In this document: positions 56,603 through 64,000 of the stretch, one piece after another
Numbering within the stretch: the first letter of the stretch is position 1
How the letters are laid out: each line of letters starts with the position of its first letter
DNA from: RI-231 sp041394905
GTDB taxonomy: Bacteria > Acidobacteriota > Terriglobia > Bryobacterales > UBA6623
Assembly: GCA_041394905.1 (NCBI GenBank)
Contig: JAWKHJ010000003.1
Span: 62,001 to 126,000, forward strand
Length of the DNA: 64,000 nt
Direction of reading: 5' to 3'
Translations under genes and position numbers: made by a program
Notes under the pieces: generated by a model
What the model saw: only the letters and a program-made list of their open reading frames with translations
The model's database searches: none
What the model was told of the DNA's origin: nothing

Positions 56603-57885
56603 GCCTTGCGCTCCATGGCGGCTTCGGAAGCCTCGGTCTCGCTCGGCGCCAGGGCCTGTTGGTAGATCGACTCGAGCGTCGCGAGCGCACTGTCCCAGCC
56701 GTAGCGCTCTTCGACGAACGCGCGGCCGGCGTCGCCGATGCGGCGTCGCAGGTCTTCGTTGGCCAGCAGCGTCAGCAGGTGCGAAGCCATCTCTTCGGCC
56801 GTGCGGCCGATCAGCAGGTCCTTGCCGTTGCGCACTTCGAGCGAGCTGACCGCTTGTGGCGAGGAAACGACCGGCGCAGAGGCGGCCATGGCCTCGAGCA
56901 CCTTGTTCTGGACGCCGGCGCCGTAGACAATCGGGGCCACCGCAACCGCGGCGCGCCACAGGTAGGGCCGCAGGTCGGGCACCTCCCCCGTTACCAGCAC
57001 CTCGCGGGAACGCTTCTGCGGCCGCCCCTCGGGGTAGGCCAGCGCCTGCACTTCCGTTGTCGGCGCCTTGCCGACGATCTCGACGCGGACGTGCGGCCGC
57101 TCGGCCCACACGATCGGCATCACTTCCTCGACCAGATACTTCGCCGCCGCGACGTTGGCGTGGTAGCTCATCTTGCCGGTCATCACGACGGTCTCGGGCG
57201 CACGCACGCCATGGCGATGTGCGAAGTAGTCGAGATCCACGCCGTTGCGGACGGGCGCGGGAGGCGCATCCAGATCGACCGCCGCCAGGCGGGCCAGCGA
57301 ATCGGTCTCGTGTTTTGTGGTCGCCACGGTGCGGTCGAAGGTGCGGACCAGCAGGCCTTCGTATGCCTGCGTGCGCGGACGGTCGAAGCCGGTGAGCCGG
57401 CGCATGATGCCGCCGCCGCGCGAGCTCGACTGCTCGAAGAGATTGCTGATGCAATCCACGCTGTCAAACACCACCCGCGGACGTTGCTCGGAGCCCCGCG
57501 CCAACCGCTTGACCACATCGAGAGCGAACAGGCCGTAGCGCGCGCCGCGCAGGTGCTCGACGTGGATGATCTCGAAGGGCTTGTCGACCAGCGCCTTCTC
57601 GATCATCTGCGCCAGTTCCGGGCTCCATGAGTAGGCGCTCTGCAAAGGAGCGCTGCTCGCCAAGGCGAAGGCGCAATTAGTCATCGAACGGTACTTGGAA
57701 ACCCGCGTCGTCAAGACTTCGCAGCCGAACTCGCGCACGTTTTCCAATTCGGCGCGGTCCGCCGGCGTTACCCATGGCGCGGCCACCGTCACGCGATGTC
57801 CGCGAGCCGCGAGGCCCCGCACGAAGTGATACGCGCGCACGCGAATCAAGCTCGGCGGATACGGAACGATGAACAAAACCCTCAT
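56599..57885 (-). CDS. Glycosyltransferase family 4
   Basis: This intact GT4 enzyme of 428 residues starts MRVLFIVPYPPSLIRVRAYH. The ATG was chosen because it overlaps the upstream stop by 4 bp. The donor domain has VVMTGKMSYHANVAAAKYLV, RPHVRVEIVGKAPTTEVQAL, VTGEVPDLRPYLWRAAVAVA and GAGVQNKVLEAMAASAPVVS, with the catalytic-site glutamate in LEAMAAS. The layout resembles the PEP-CTERM/exosortase-associated GT4 proteins (Stp1/WreB-like). It probably works in EPS assembly. Confidence 0.92.
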   Translation of the reverse strand: MRVLFIVPYPPSLIRVRAYHFVRGLAARGHRVTVAAPWVTPADRAELENVREFGCEVLTTRVSKYRSMTNCAFALASSAPLQSAYSWSPELAQMIEKALVDKPFEIIHVEHLRGARYGLFALDVVKRLARGSEQRPRVVFDSVDCISNLFEQSSSRGGGIMRRLTGFDRPRTQAYEGLLVRTFDRTVATTKHETDSLARLAAVDLDAPPAPVRNGVDLDYFAHRHGVRAPETVVMTGKMSYHANVAAAKYLVEEVMPIVWAERPHVRVEIVGKAPTTEVQALAYPEGRPQKRSREVLVTGEVPDLRPYLWRAAVAVAPIVYGAGVQNKVLEAMAASAPVVSSPQAVSSLEVRNGKDLLIGRTAEEMASHLLTLLANEDLRRRIGDAGRAFVEERYGWDSALATLESIYQQALAPSETEASEAAMERKA

Positions 57886-59093
57886 CGGTAAACCCGGTCC
57901 CATGCCGCGTACTCGCGGCGCCAGTCGTAGTGGGACAGGACCGTCATGCGTCCCTGCTCTCCGGCTTGGCCGGCGACTTCGGGATCGCTCAACAGGCGCA
58001 CCACTTCGTTTGCAAACGTATCCTTGTCGTCAGCGAGCAGGATGTTCTCGCCGTTGCGCAGTTCCAGGCCTTCCGCGCCGATCGAGGTGCTGACCACCGG
58101 AATGGCGCGCGACCAGGCGTCGAGGATCTTCACCCGCATGCCGCCGCCGGAGCGCAACGGCACGACGAAGACCGACGTATCGGCGAGCAGAGGCTCCGGG
58201 TCGTCCACGTAGCCGAGGAGCTCGACCGAGGAGTCCGCGCCGGGGAACTGCAAGCCCTCGGGGAGCTTGCCGATCACGGTGAAGACGCAGTCCTCGACGC
58301 GCCCGCGTACCGTGGGCCAGATCTCGCGAATGAACCACTGCACGCCGTCAGCGTTGGGCGGCCAATGCAGGCCGCCGAGGAAGGTGACCCGCCGCGTACG
58401 GCTGGCGCCGTTGCGCTCCGGCGCCTCGGGCGCTTCCACCGAGATCGGAATGATCGACTCGCGGGTTTCGGGCGCTTCCGGCAGGCCGCGCAAACGCAGT
58501 GCAGCGCGGTCTTGCGGCGTGACGAAGACAACGTGGTCGAACTGCCCACAGGCTTCGACCTCGTAGCGCGCCATCTTCTCCGACTCGTAGCCGAGGAACT
58601 TGCGCTTGAGCAGGTTCGGCTCGTCGAGCGCCATGCGGCGCGGGATTTGGAACACGGCGTTGTGCTGGTCGAGGATCAACCGCATCGAGGCGCCGTTCTT
58701 CGACGCCCGGCGTGCATGGGTGGCGTAAGGCGCCATCCAGAGCTGATCGGCGTGCACGGCGTCGAACGGGCCGTAAGCGGCAATCGCTTTCTCCACGGCG
58801 GCCAACATGCGGGCGCGGCGGTCGCGCGCGATCAGGAAAGGCTCGCCGGTGGCCAGGCTGCGGACGCCCGACCAAGCTTCCTGCACGAACGAGCGCGTCA
58901 TCGGGACGGTCTCGACCGCGGTGCAGTGCTCGCGCAGGTGCGCTATGGCCTGCGGGGTGTCGCTCTGCCGGACGAATGACAGCAGCACGATCTCGTGCTT
59001 GCGCGCCAAGTGCTTCAGCGTGAAGTAGGCGCGAATCTTCGGACCCGCGTCGAGCGGATACGGCAGGACTTGACTCAAGAACAGAATGCGCAT
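57882..59093 (-). CDS. Glycosyltransferase family 4
   Basis: This intact GT4 enzyme of 403 residues starts MRILFLSQVLPYPLDAGPKI. It is a paralogue of the adjacent GT4. The donor domain has VTFLGGLHWPPNADGVQWFI, FTVIGKLPEGLQFP, VELLGYVDDPEPLLADTSVF and GGGMRVKILDAWSRAIPVVS. There an aspartate (LDAW) replaces the usual glutamate of the motif. It overlaps the next gene by 4 bp. It probably adds one sugar to the EPS unit. Confidence 0.92.
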   Translation of the reverse strand: MRILFLSQVLPYPLDAGPKIRAYFTLKHLARKHEIVLLSFVRQSDTPQAIAHLREHCTAVETVPMTRSFVQEAWSGVRSLATGEPFLIARDRRARMLAAVEKAIAAYGPFDAVHADQLWMAPYATHARRASKNGASMRLILDQHNAVFQIPRRMALDEPNLLKRKFLGYESEKMARYEVEACGQFDHVVFVTPQDRAALRLRGLPEAPETRESIIPISVEAPEAPERNGASRTRRVTFLGGLHWPPNADGVQWFIREIWPTVRGRVEDCVFTVIGKLPEGLQFPGADSSVELLGYVDDPEPLLADTSVFVVPLRSGGGMRVKILDAWSRAIPVVSTSIGAEGLELRNGENILLADDKDTFANEVVRLLSDPEVAGQAGEQGRMTVLSHYDWRREYAAWDRVYR

Positions 59094-59114
59094 GGGTAGC
59101 AACCGGGAGGCCGA

Positions 59115-60086
59115 CTAAGCAGTCCGGCCGGTCTTCCAACAAAGCTCGAGGACTTCCAGGTTCGAGTGAATCTCCGCCTTGGCGCGGTTACGTAGCGAGC
59201 GGAAGAGCCAGCCGAGCGACCAGATGCCCAGCTTGGCGAGAGCGGCGCCGGCGAAGAGTAGCCGCAACCCCGTCTGGCGGAGGAACCCGTAGTTCTTGCA
59301 ATAGAACATCAGCTTGCCGCGGTAGACCATGCGCCGCCTGCGCACGCGGCCTTGGCTGCCGCCGCCGTGATGCAGGGTCGTAACGTGCGGCAGGTAATAG
59401 ATATCCCAACCGTTTTGGTTGAGGCGGTACTGCAAGTCCACCTCTTCGCTGTACATGATGTAGTCTTCGTCGAGACCGCCGAACTGGAGGTAGAGCTCGC
59501 GCCGCACGAGCAAGCAGGCGCCCGTGATCCAGCCGGCTTTGATGGTCTTGGAAGGTTGATGGTGCGAAGGGTAGCCGCGCCAAATCCAGGCGCCCAGGCC
59601 GCTCGCGATCATCATCTCTTGCCACAGCGTGGAGAAATCGGAATACGAGGCCTGGAAAGTGCCGTCGGCGTTGAGCAGTTTTCCACCGGCTGCAGCGGCG
59701 CTCGGCGTCTGGTCGAGAAACTCGACCAGCGATCGCAAGCACGCTGCGTTGACCAAAGTGTCCGGGTTGAGCAGCAGCGCATAATCGCCCTGCGAAGCCG
59801 CCACGCCTTGGTTGGTGCCGGCGGCGAAGCCCACGTTGTCGACGTTCTGGATCAGACGCACTTCAGGCCAACGGGTGCGCAAGCGCTCTTGCGTTCCGTC
59901 GGTCGAGCCGTTGTCCACAACCAAAATTTCAAAGGGAATACGCAATCCCACGCTGTAGATCGAATCCAGACACGGGTCCAGGAACGACAGCGTGTTCCAG
60001 CTCACGATCACGATCGAGAGTCGGGGGGTCGGTTTTTTGTCTACGGCCGCCGGGACGGGCCGATCTATTGTTTGTACGTTGCTCAC
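59115..60086 (-). CDS. Glycosyltransferase family 2, rhamnosyltransferase-like
   Basis: This intact 323-residue GT-A enzyme has SIVIVSWNTLSFLDPCLDSI, ILVVDNGSTDGTQERLR, NVGFAAGTNQGVAASQGDYA and LLLNPDTLVNAACL (the N-P-D-T form of the metal site). GKLLNADGTFQASYSDFSTL and GWITGACLLVRRELYLQFGG follow, then YSEEVDLQYRLNQNGWDIYY. The basic C-terminus may bind the membrane. The pattern fits WbbL-like rhamnosyltransferases. It starts inside the stop of the polymerase gene (4-bp overlap). Confidence 0.92.
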   Translation of the reverse strand: MSNVQTIDRPVPAAVDKKPTPRLSIVIVSWNTLSFLDPCLDSIYSVGLRIPFEILVVDNGSTDGTQERLRTRWPEVRLIQNVDNVGFAAGTNQGVAASQGDYALLLNPDTLVNAACLRSLVEFLDQTPSAAAAGGKLLNADGTFQASYSDFSTLWQEMMIASGLGAWIWRGYPSHHQPSKTIKAGWITGACLLVRRELYLQFGGLDEDYIMYSEEVDLQYRLNQNGWDIYYLPHVTTLHHGGGSQGRVRRRRMVYRGKLMFYCKNYGFLRQTGLRLLFAGAALAKLGIWSLGWLFRSLRNRAKAEIHSNLEVLELCWKTGRTA

Positions 60087-61504
60087 AGATCTACGCTCGG
60101 AATGGGTTGGCGATCCTGCAGAGACGCGACGCCGACGAGGGCGCCCATGAAAATCCAGGCCAAAATGCTGCTGCCGAAGCCGAAGATGCCGACGTTGTAG
60201 ACGAAAGGCAGGAACCAGTCGCCCAACGCGCCGCCCACCGCAGTGCCCGCGACTCCGCCGATGGCTCCGCAGAGGAAGGCCTTCTCAAAACTACTTCTAG
60301 GCTGGTTTCGGGCGCGCCAATAGGTCCTCCCCAGCTCAAACCAAAGCCAGCCAATGCAGAACAACCCGAATAAACCTGTCTGCAGAACGAGATCGAAGTA
60401 GTTGTTGTGCGAATTGAAATGTACGTACCAGCCGAGGATCGGGAACAACGGCGTGTAGTGGTAGTAGTTCGCAGGGCCGAAGCCGGTGATCGGGTTCTGC
60501 TTGGCGATCTCGAGCAGCGTCTGCGCAGCGGCGGCGCGCGTATGGGTGCTGTAGGCTTGATCGGGCGTGTAGGCCAGATCGCGTGCAACTGTGGCATTGG
60601 CCAGTAGGGCCAGTCCGCCAAGAATTCCCAAAACCAACGCGAACCGCGGGCGATAGGCAAACAGCGTGACGCCGAGGGCGACACAACCCGGCGCCCAGCC
60701 TGACGCCCACTCGAGCCAAGAGCCCATCGTCAGCGCCAGCGTGCCGACCGTAATGGCTAAGCAGAACAAGCGCGCGCTCGCCGAGAGCTTGTTGTTGATC
60801 ACGCCTTGCGAAAACGACATAGCCATCAGCCAAGTCCAGAACATGCTGCCCATGCCGCCTTTGGTATGCAGCAAGCCAACCGCCTTGAAGCCCAACATGC
60901 CCAGTCCGGACGAGATCAGCAATGCAGCGCCGACGAAGAGCAGCGCCCAGACAGCGCGCTTGAGCCAACGGGTGTTGCGAAACTCGTGCGCCGCCATCAC
61001 CAGAATCGCGGGCGATAGCATGAGCATCGCCAAGCCGGCGATCCGCGCGTCGAGCGAAGCGCCCGCTACGCCGAACCAGCGGTACTGTCCAACGCCGAAG
61101 GCGACGACCGAGGCCAATGTGAACCACGCCAGCGGACGAAACACCGACGAGCGCAGCAGTTTCAAGCCGCCTTCGTGGGAGAGCCGGCTCAGCAGCCACA
61201 GCCCGACCAGAGCCGGAGCAGCTAGAAATGCAACCGACGAGCCGCCCTTACCGCCAAACTGCAGCGGGGGCAGAATCGCAGCCGGAACCAGCAGCAGGAG
61301 TCCGAGCACCGGGCGCTCCACGATCGGATACGCCGCGATACCACCGAGGATGAGTACGCCCAGCATCTGCAGCGCCGACTCGTACATCCCCTGCCGCATC
61401 GTGGCCAGGAAGAGCAGCCCCACGCTGGCAGCGGCCCCGGCAGCGACCATCAGCCGCGCCGGTAGGCCTTCCAGCTCGAACAGCCTTGATAAGTACCTGG
61501 TCAT
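60083..61504 (-). CDS. O-antigen ligase/polymerase family membrane protein (Wzy/WaaL-like)
   Basis: This 473-residue membrane protein has about 12 helices and no break. It starts MTRYLSRLFELEGLPARLMV. The large periplasmic loop between residues about 340 and 400 has PITGFGPANYYHYTPLFP and GWYVHFNSHNNYFDLVLQTG, the H-N-x-x-L-x-x-x-x-x-x-G pattern of the Wzy_C domain. It probably polymerises lipid-linked repeat units in the periplasm, or ligates the chain to an acceptor. It is the only polymerase seen. No Wzx flippase accompanies it within the window. Confidence 0.9.
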   Translation of the reverse strand: MTRYLSRLFELEGLPARLMVAAGAAASVGLLFLATMRQGMYESALQMLGVLILGGIAAYPIVERPVLGLLLLVPAAILPPLQFGGKGGSSVAFLAAPALVGLWLLSRLSHEGGLKLLRSSVFRPLAWFTLASVVAFGVGQYRWFGVAGASLDARIAGLAMLMLSPAILVMAAHEFRNTRWLKRAVWALLFVGAALLISSGLGMLGFKAVGLLHTKGGMGSMFWTWLMAMSFSQGVINNKLSASARLFCLAITVGTLALTMGSWLEWASGWAPGCVALGVTLFAYRPRFALVLGILGGLALLANATVARDLAYTPDQAYSTHTRAAAAQTLLEIAKQNPITGFGPANYYHYTPLFPILGWYVHFNSHNNYFDLVLQTGLFGLFCIGWLWFELGRTYWRARNQPRSSFEKAFLCGAIGGVAGTAVGGALGDWFLPFVYNVGIFGFGSSILAWIFMGALVGVASLQDRQPIPSVDL

Positions 61505-61527
61505 AAGAGGTCCGTTTCAGGCGGCGC

Positions 61528-63519
61528 TCAAGGACGCCGAATGCGAATGACGCTACGGTTGGCGACCACGTCGTCGACCGTAATCGTCACGTCGAGCTCG
61601 GCATCGGCGGCGAGCTCTTTGGGCAGGGGCCCCACGTTGAGCTGATCGAGCCCGTCGAACTCGCCCTGCGCGGTCAGCGAATAGATCGGCGCAATGCGGT
61701 TGCCCAAGCGGGCGCGCTCATAGCGCTGGCGGCCCTTCAGCCCGGTGCCATAAAAAGTCACGTACAGATCGCCCGCTTCGGGGTCGAAGGGAATGGCGAC
61801 CGCAGCGCCGCTCGCGGGGTCAAAGGTCAGGCCGCTCGTACGCGAGCCGTCGTTGGCTACGAACAGCCATGTCGCAGCGGCGGCGCCAGTCCCCTGCCCG
61901 TTCGCGGTGAAAATCGAGGGTGAAATGCGGTCGAGGTCCACGGTGCCGGCGGCGACCACGCGGTCATTGCGGTAGACGCGTATGCGCGCCACCCCAAGGG
62001 CCGTATCTTCGGGAATCACGTAGTTGATTTGCCCCGGCGACACAAAGTGGATCTGCGCAGGCCGGACCACGCTCATGTCGTCAGCTACTTCGATCGAGAC
62101 GCCGTCGAGCGTCGTCGGCCGGGGAGTCTCGCTCGCGACCGCAACGCCGTCACTGAGCCCGGCGCCGAAGCCGGCCGCGATTTGCCCCGGAGCCAGCGGA
62201 ACGCCGCCTTGGAAGGTCGCCGACGAGACGCTGGTCAGCGTCCCCGGCGTCTCCGCGCTCACGGAGTTCATCGCAAACATGATTGGGTTTTGCGGCCAAG
62301 TGGAGTTGTCCTGGCAGCCTGCTGCGCAGCTCTCGATCAACAACACGACCTTGTCCTCGGAAGACACTGTCGACTCGAGCCACTGCGCATGCACGCGGCT
62401 GCCAATCACGTCCTCGGGGTCCGAGGCGATCAGGTAAATCAGGTGCGGCTCGTCCCACTGGCCGTTCTCGTAGATCGCTTCGTAGACGCCTTGCGGGAAG
62501 CGGATCTGCGCAAACAGATGGAGGCGTCCGTGCGAGTCGAAGAAGGCGCTATCGGTTCCAGCGGCGCCCTCGAGATTGCCGAGCACCTCTTGCGGAGCGG
62601 TCCAGCTCGCGCCGTAGTCGCGCGAGACCAAGTGGCGGCGCCCGACGCCCGAGGCGTGGCCGCCGGCGTAGATGATGTGGGCTTCGGAACCGCGCGAGAT
62701 GACTTCGGGAACCGCCAACCGGATCGAATCCGGGTTCGTTGGCGAAACCTCGTCCACGATGGCGGGCGCAGTCCAGGTCAGCCCTCCATCGATCGAGCGA
62801 GAACGCTTGATCGTGCGTACTTGGTACCCGTTCGGGGACACGTAGGTCCAGGCGGCATGGATCGCGGTCGAACCGTCGTAGTCGGCGTCCATGCTGTGGA
62901 CATCCCAACCAGAGGGCACGGCGCCGTCGATCACCACGGGGCTCGACCAGGTCGCGCCGCCGTCGGTCGAGCGCACCGAGTAAACACCGTACTTGCCGCC
63001 AGGCGTGGCGACGAACACGATGACCAGCCCGCCTTTCACGTCGACCATCAACTTGCTCTGCTCGGCTTGCACCGGAATGCGGACGGCTTCGCTCCAGGCC
63101 GATGGGCTCAGGGCGCGGTCGACCGCCACTTGGCGGTACATGATCGCGCCCGGCTTGCCGTGCCAGATCAGGTGGATCACGTCCTGGGAGTCGATCACGG
63201 CGTCGACCGCGCTCAACGAACCGGCGAAGGCGTTCTCAAAGTTTTCCACCGCCACCGAGTGCGTAAATGTCTTGCCGCCGAAGCGCGCGTAGCGCAGCTG
63301 CAGCACGCCCTCGAACAGCCGATCCTCGACCCAGAACAGGTGCGAGCGATCACGGCTGTCGATGGTGATCGAGCGGTCGCGCACGCTGCCGTCGAGCGAG
63401 GACATACGCTCGGGCCCGTTCCACAACGGGTCGAGAGTCTGCGCCGGCAAGCCCGCCACGAGGGCGAACAAAACGGCGACGGCGCTGCAAATGCGAATCA
63501 TCGGTATCAAAGCTCTCAT
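61528..63519 (-). CDS. Secreted sialidase-like (BNR repeat) protein with TIGR03437 C-terminus
   Basis: This intact 663-residue exported protein starts at ATG 63519. Its signal is MRALIPMIRICSAVAVLFAL. Residues about 30-420 form a beta-propeller with BNR/Asp-box motifs: SVRSTDGGATWSSPVVIDG, RSRSIDGGLTWTAPAIVDE and VSRDYGASWTAPQEVLG. Residues about 425-663 are the Solibacter C-terminal domain, with SSATFQGGVPLAPGQIAAGF, VSPGQINYVIPEDTALGVAR and ATWLFVANDGSRTSGLTFDP. I do not see the arginine triad of a true sialidase, so it may bind rather than cleave. It starts the run of genes that leads into the EPS locus. Confidence 0.9.
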   Translation of the reverse strand: MRALIPMIRICSAVAVLFALVAGLPAQTLDPLWNGPERMSSLDGSVRDRSITIDSRDRSHLFWVEDRLFEGVLQLRYARFGGKTFTHSVAVENFENAFAGSLSAVDAVIDSQDVIHLIWHGKPGAIMYRQVAVDRALSPSAWSEAVRIPVQAEQSKLMVDVKGGLVIVFVATPGGKYGVYSVRSTDGGATWSSPVVIDGAVPSGWDVHSMDADYDGSTAIHAAWTYVSPNGYQVRTIKRSRSIDGGLTWTAPAIVDEVSPTNPDSIRLAVPEVISRGSEAHIIYAGGHASGVGRRHLVSRDYGASWTAPQEVLGNLEGAAGTDSAFFDSHGRLHLFAQIRFPQGVYEAIYENGQWDEPHLIYLIASDPEDVIGSRVHAQWLESTVSSEDKVVLLIESCAAGCQDNSTWPQNPIMFAMNSVSAETPGTLTSVSSATFQGGVPLAPGQIAAGFGAGLSDGVAVASETPRPTTLDGVSIEVADDMSVVRPAQIHFVSPGQINYVIPEDTALGVARIRVYRNDRVVAAGTVDLDRISPSIFTANGQGTGAAAATWLFVANDGSRTSGLTFDPASGAAVAIPFDPEAGDLYVTFYGTGLKGRQRYERARLGNRIAPIYSLTAQGEFDGLDQLNVGPLPKELAADAELDVTITVDDVVANRSVIRIRRP

Positions 63520-63530
63520 CGGCCTCGGAG

Positions 63531-64000
63531 CTACTCGCGATCCCGCGTACGGAAGATCGTGCGGTTGGCTTCCTTGCCGTCCACGAAGATCTGGATGTCC
63601 CACTCCGCGCCGACTGACAGCAGCTCCGGCAGCGGGCCGAGGTTGATTTGGTCCAGGCCCTGGTACTGACCTTGCGGACCTGCCGAAAGAACCGGCGTGT
63701 CGGCGTCGCCGATCTTCGCGGTCACGCCGTGGCGGTTGTTGCGAATGCCGGTGCCGTAAAGAGAGAGATACAGTTGGCCCTTGGCCGGGTCGAAGTCGAT
63801 TGGCAAGGGCTGGCCCGTCGCGGGATCGAAGATAAATCCGCTCGTCCGTGTGCCGTCTTCGGCGACGAACAGCCAAGTCGCCGCCGCCACGCCTGTTCCC
63901 TGCCCGTTGTAAGTGAAGATCGCCGGCGAGATGTCGGACGAGATGAAGCGACCGCCGGCCATGATCTTGTCGTCGCGATACACACGCAGCCGCGACTGTC
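63531..64000 (-). CDS. C-terminal end of a TIGR03437 secreted protein (runs off window)
   Basis: This is about 155 residues of a Solibacter C-terminal domain: RVYRDDKIMAGGRFI, SPAIFTYNGQGTGVAAATWL, VAEDGTRTSGFIFDPATGQP and LYLSLYGTGIRNNRHG. It ends with NLGPLPELLSVGAEWDIQIF and RTRDRE. It is closely similar to the end of the neighbouring gene, 11 bp away, so the two are tandem paralogues. The N-terminal part lies beyond the window. Confidence 0.85.
   Translation of the reverse strand, partial: QSRLRVYRDDKIMAGGRFISSDISPAIFTYNGQGTGVAAATWLFVAEDGTRTSGFIFDPATGQPLPIDFDPAKGQLYLSLYGTGIRNNRHGVTAKIGDADTPVLSAGPQGQYQGLDQINLGPLPELLSVGAEWDIQIFVDGKEANRTIFRTRDRE

Overview
The window comes from the chromosome of a GC-rich acidobacterium, most likely of the Solibacter/Bryobacter group (Bryobacterales). 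The evidence is a set of protein families almost restricted to that phylum: four ADOP permeases (acidobacterial duplicated orphan permeases, TIGR03434), a VWFA-related acidobacterial protein (TIGR03436), three secreted proteins ending in the Solibacter C-terminal domain (TIGR03437), and an Oar-like TonB-dependent receptor. No rRNA, tRNA, CRISPR array, insertion sequence or phage module was seen.

Layout. 1-433 is the end of a sensor histidine kinase. 430-1104 is a YdeI/OmdA-type protein. 1.29-14.0 kb (+) is a MacAB-like efflux array with one membrane-fusion protein, two ABC ATPases and four ADOP permeases. 14.0-25.4 kb is housekeeping: a cysteine synthase, an enolase-superfamily sugar-acid dehydratase with a likely signal peptide, a ferredoxin/flavodoxin-NADP reductase-like enzyme, a cation/proton antiporter, a MgtC/DUF4010 membrane protein, a small Lsm-like protein, a serine hydrolase, an apparent LptF-LptG fusion, a DUF167 protein and an M24 peptidase. 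25.5-30.1 kb holds the Oar-like receptor, the VWFA protein and two small membrane proteins. 30.1-36.8 kb holds a cysteine-free Rrf2 regulator, a sodium:solute symporter, a large secreted multidomain protein, and an NfeD/paraslipin pair. 36.8-64 kb (all -) is an esterase followed, reading upstream, by a large, tightly packed exopolysaccharide (EPS) locus and two TIGR03437 proteins.

The EPS locus (37.9-61.5 kb) has a Wza-type export protein, a polyprenyl-phosphate glycosylphosphotransferase for the first sugar, a Wzy/WaaL-type polymerase or ligase, four GT2 and four GT4 glycosyltransferases, an ArnT-like membrane protein, a DegT aminotransferase and a GalE-like epimerase. It also carries a GHMP sugar kinase, a CysQ/IMPase-like phosphatase, a DUF4301 protein that looks like a sugar-nucleotide pyrophosphorylase, and a 955-residue secreted protein I cannot place. 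Many neighbours overlap by 4-7 bp, so this is probably one transcript. No Wzx flippase or Wzc/Wzz copolymerase is in the window. The kinase, DUF4301 and phosphatase set, and the orphan secreted protein, are the best candidates for undescribed biology.

Caution on quality. Many genes are broken by single-base frameshifts, while their protein similarity continues across the breaks. This is dense at 1-25 kb and rare at 38-45 kb and 56-64 kb. The pattern looks like uncorrected indels more than decay, so I annotate such genes over their full extent and note the breaks.
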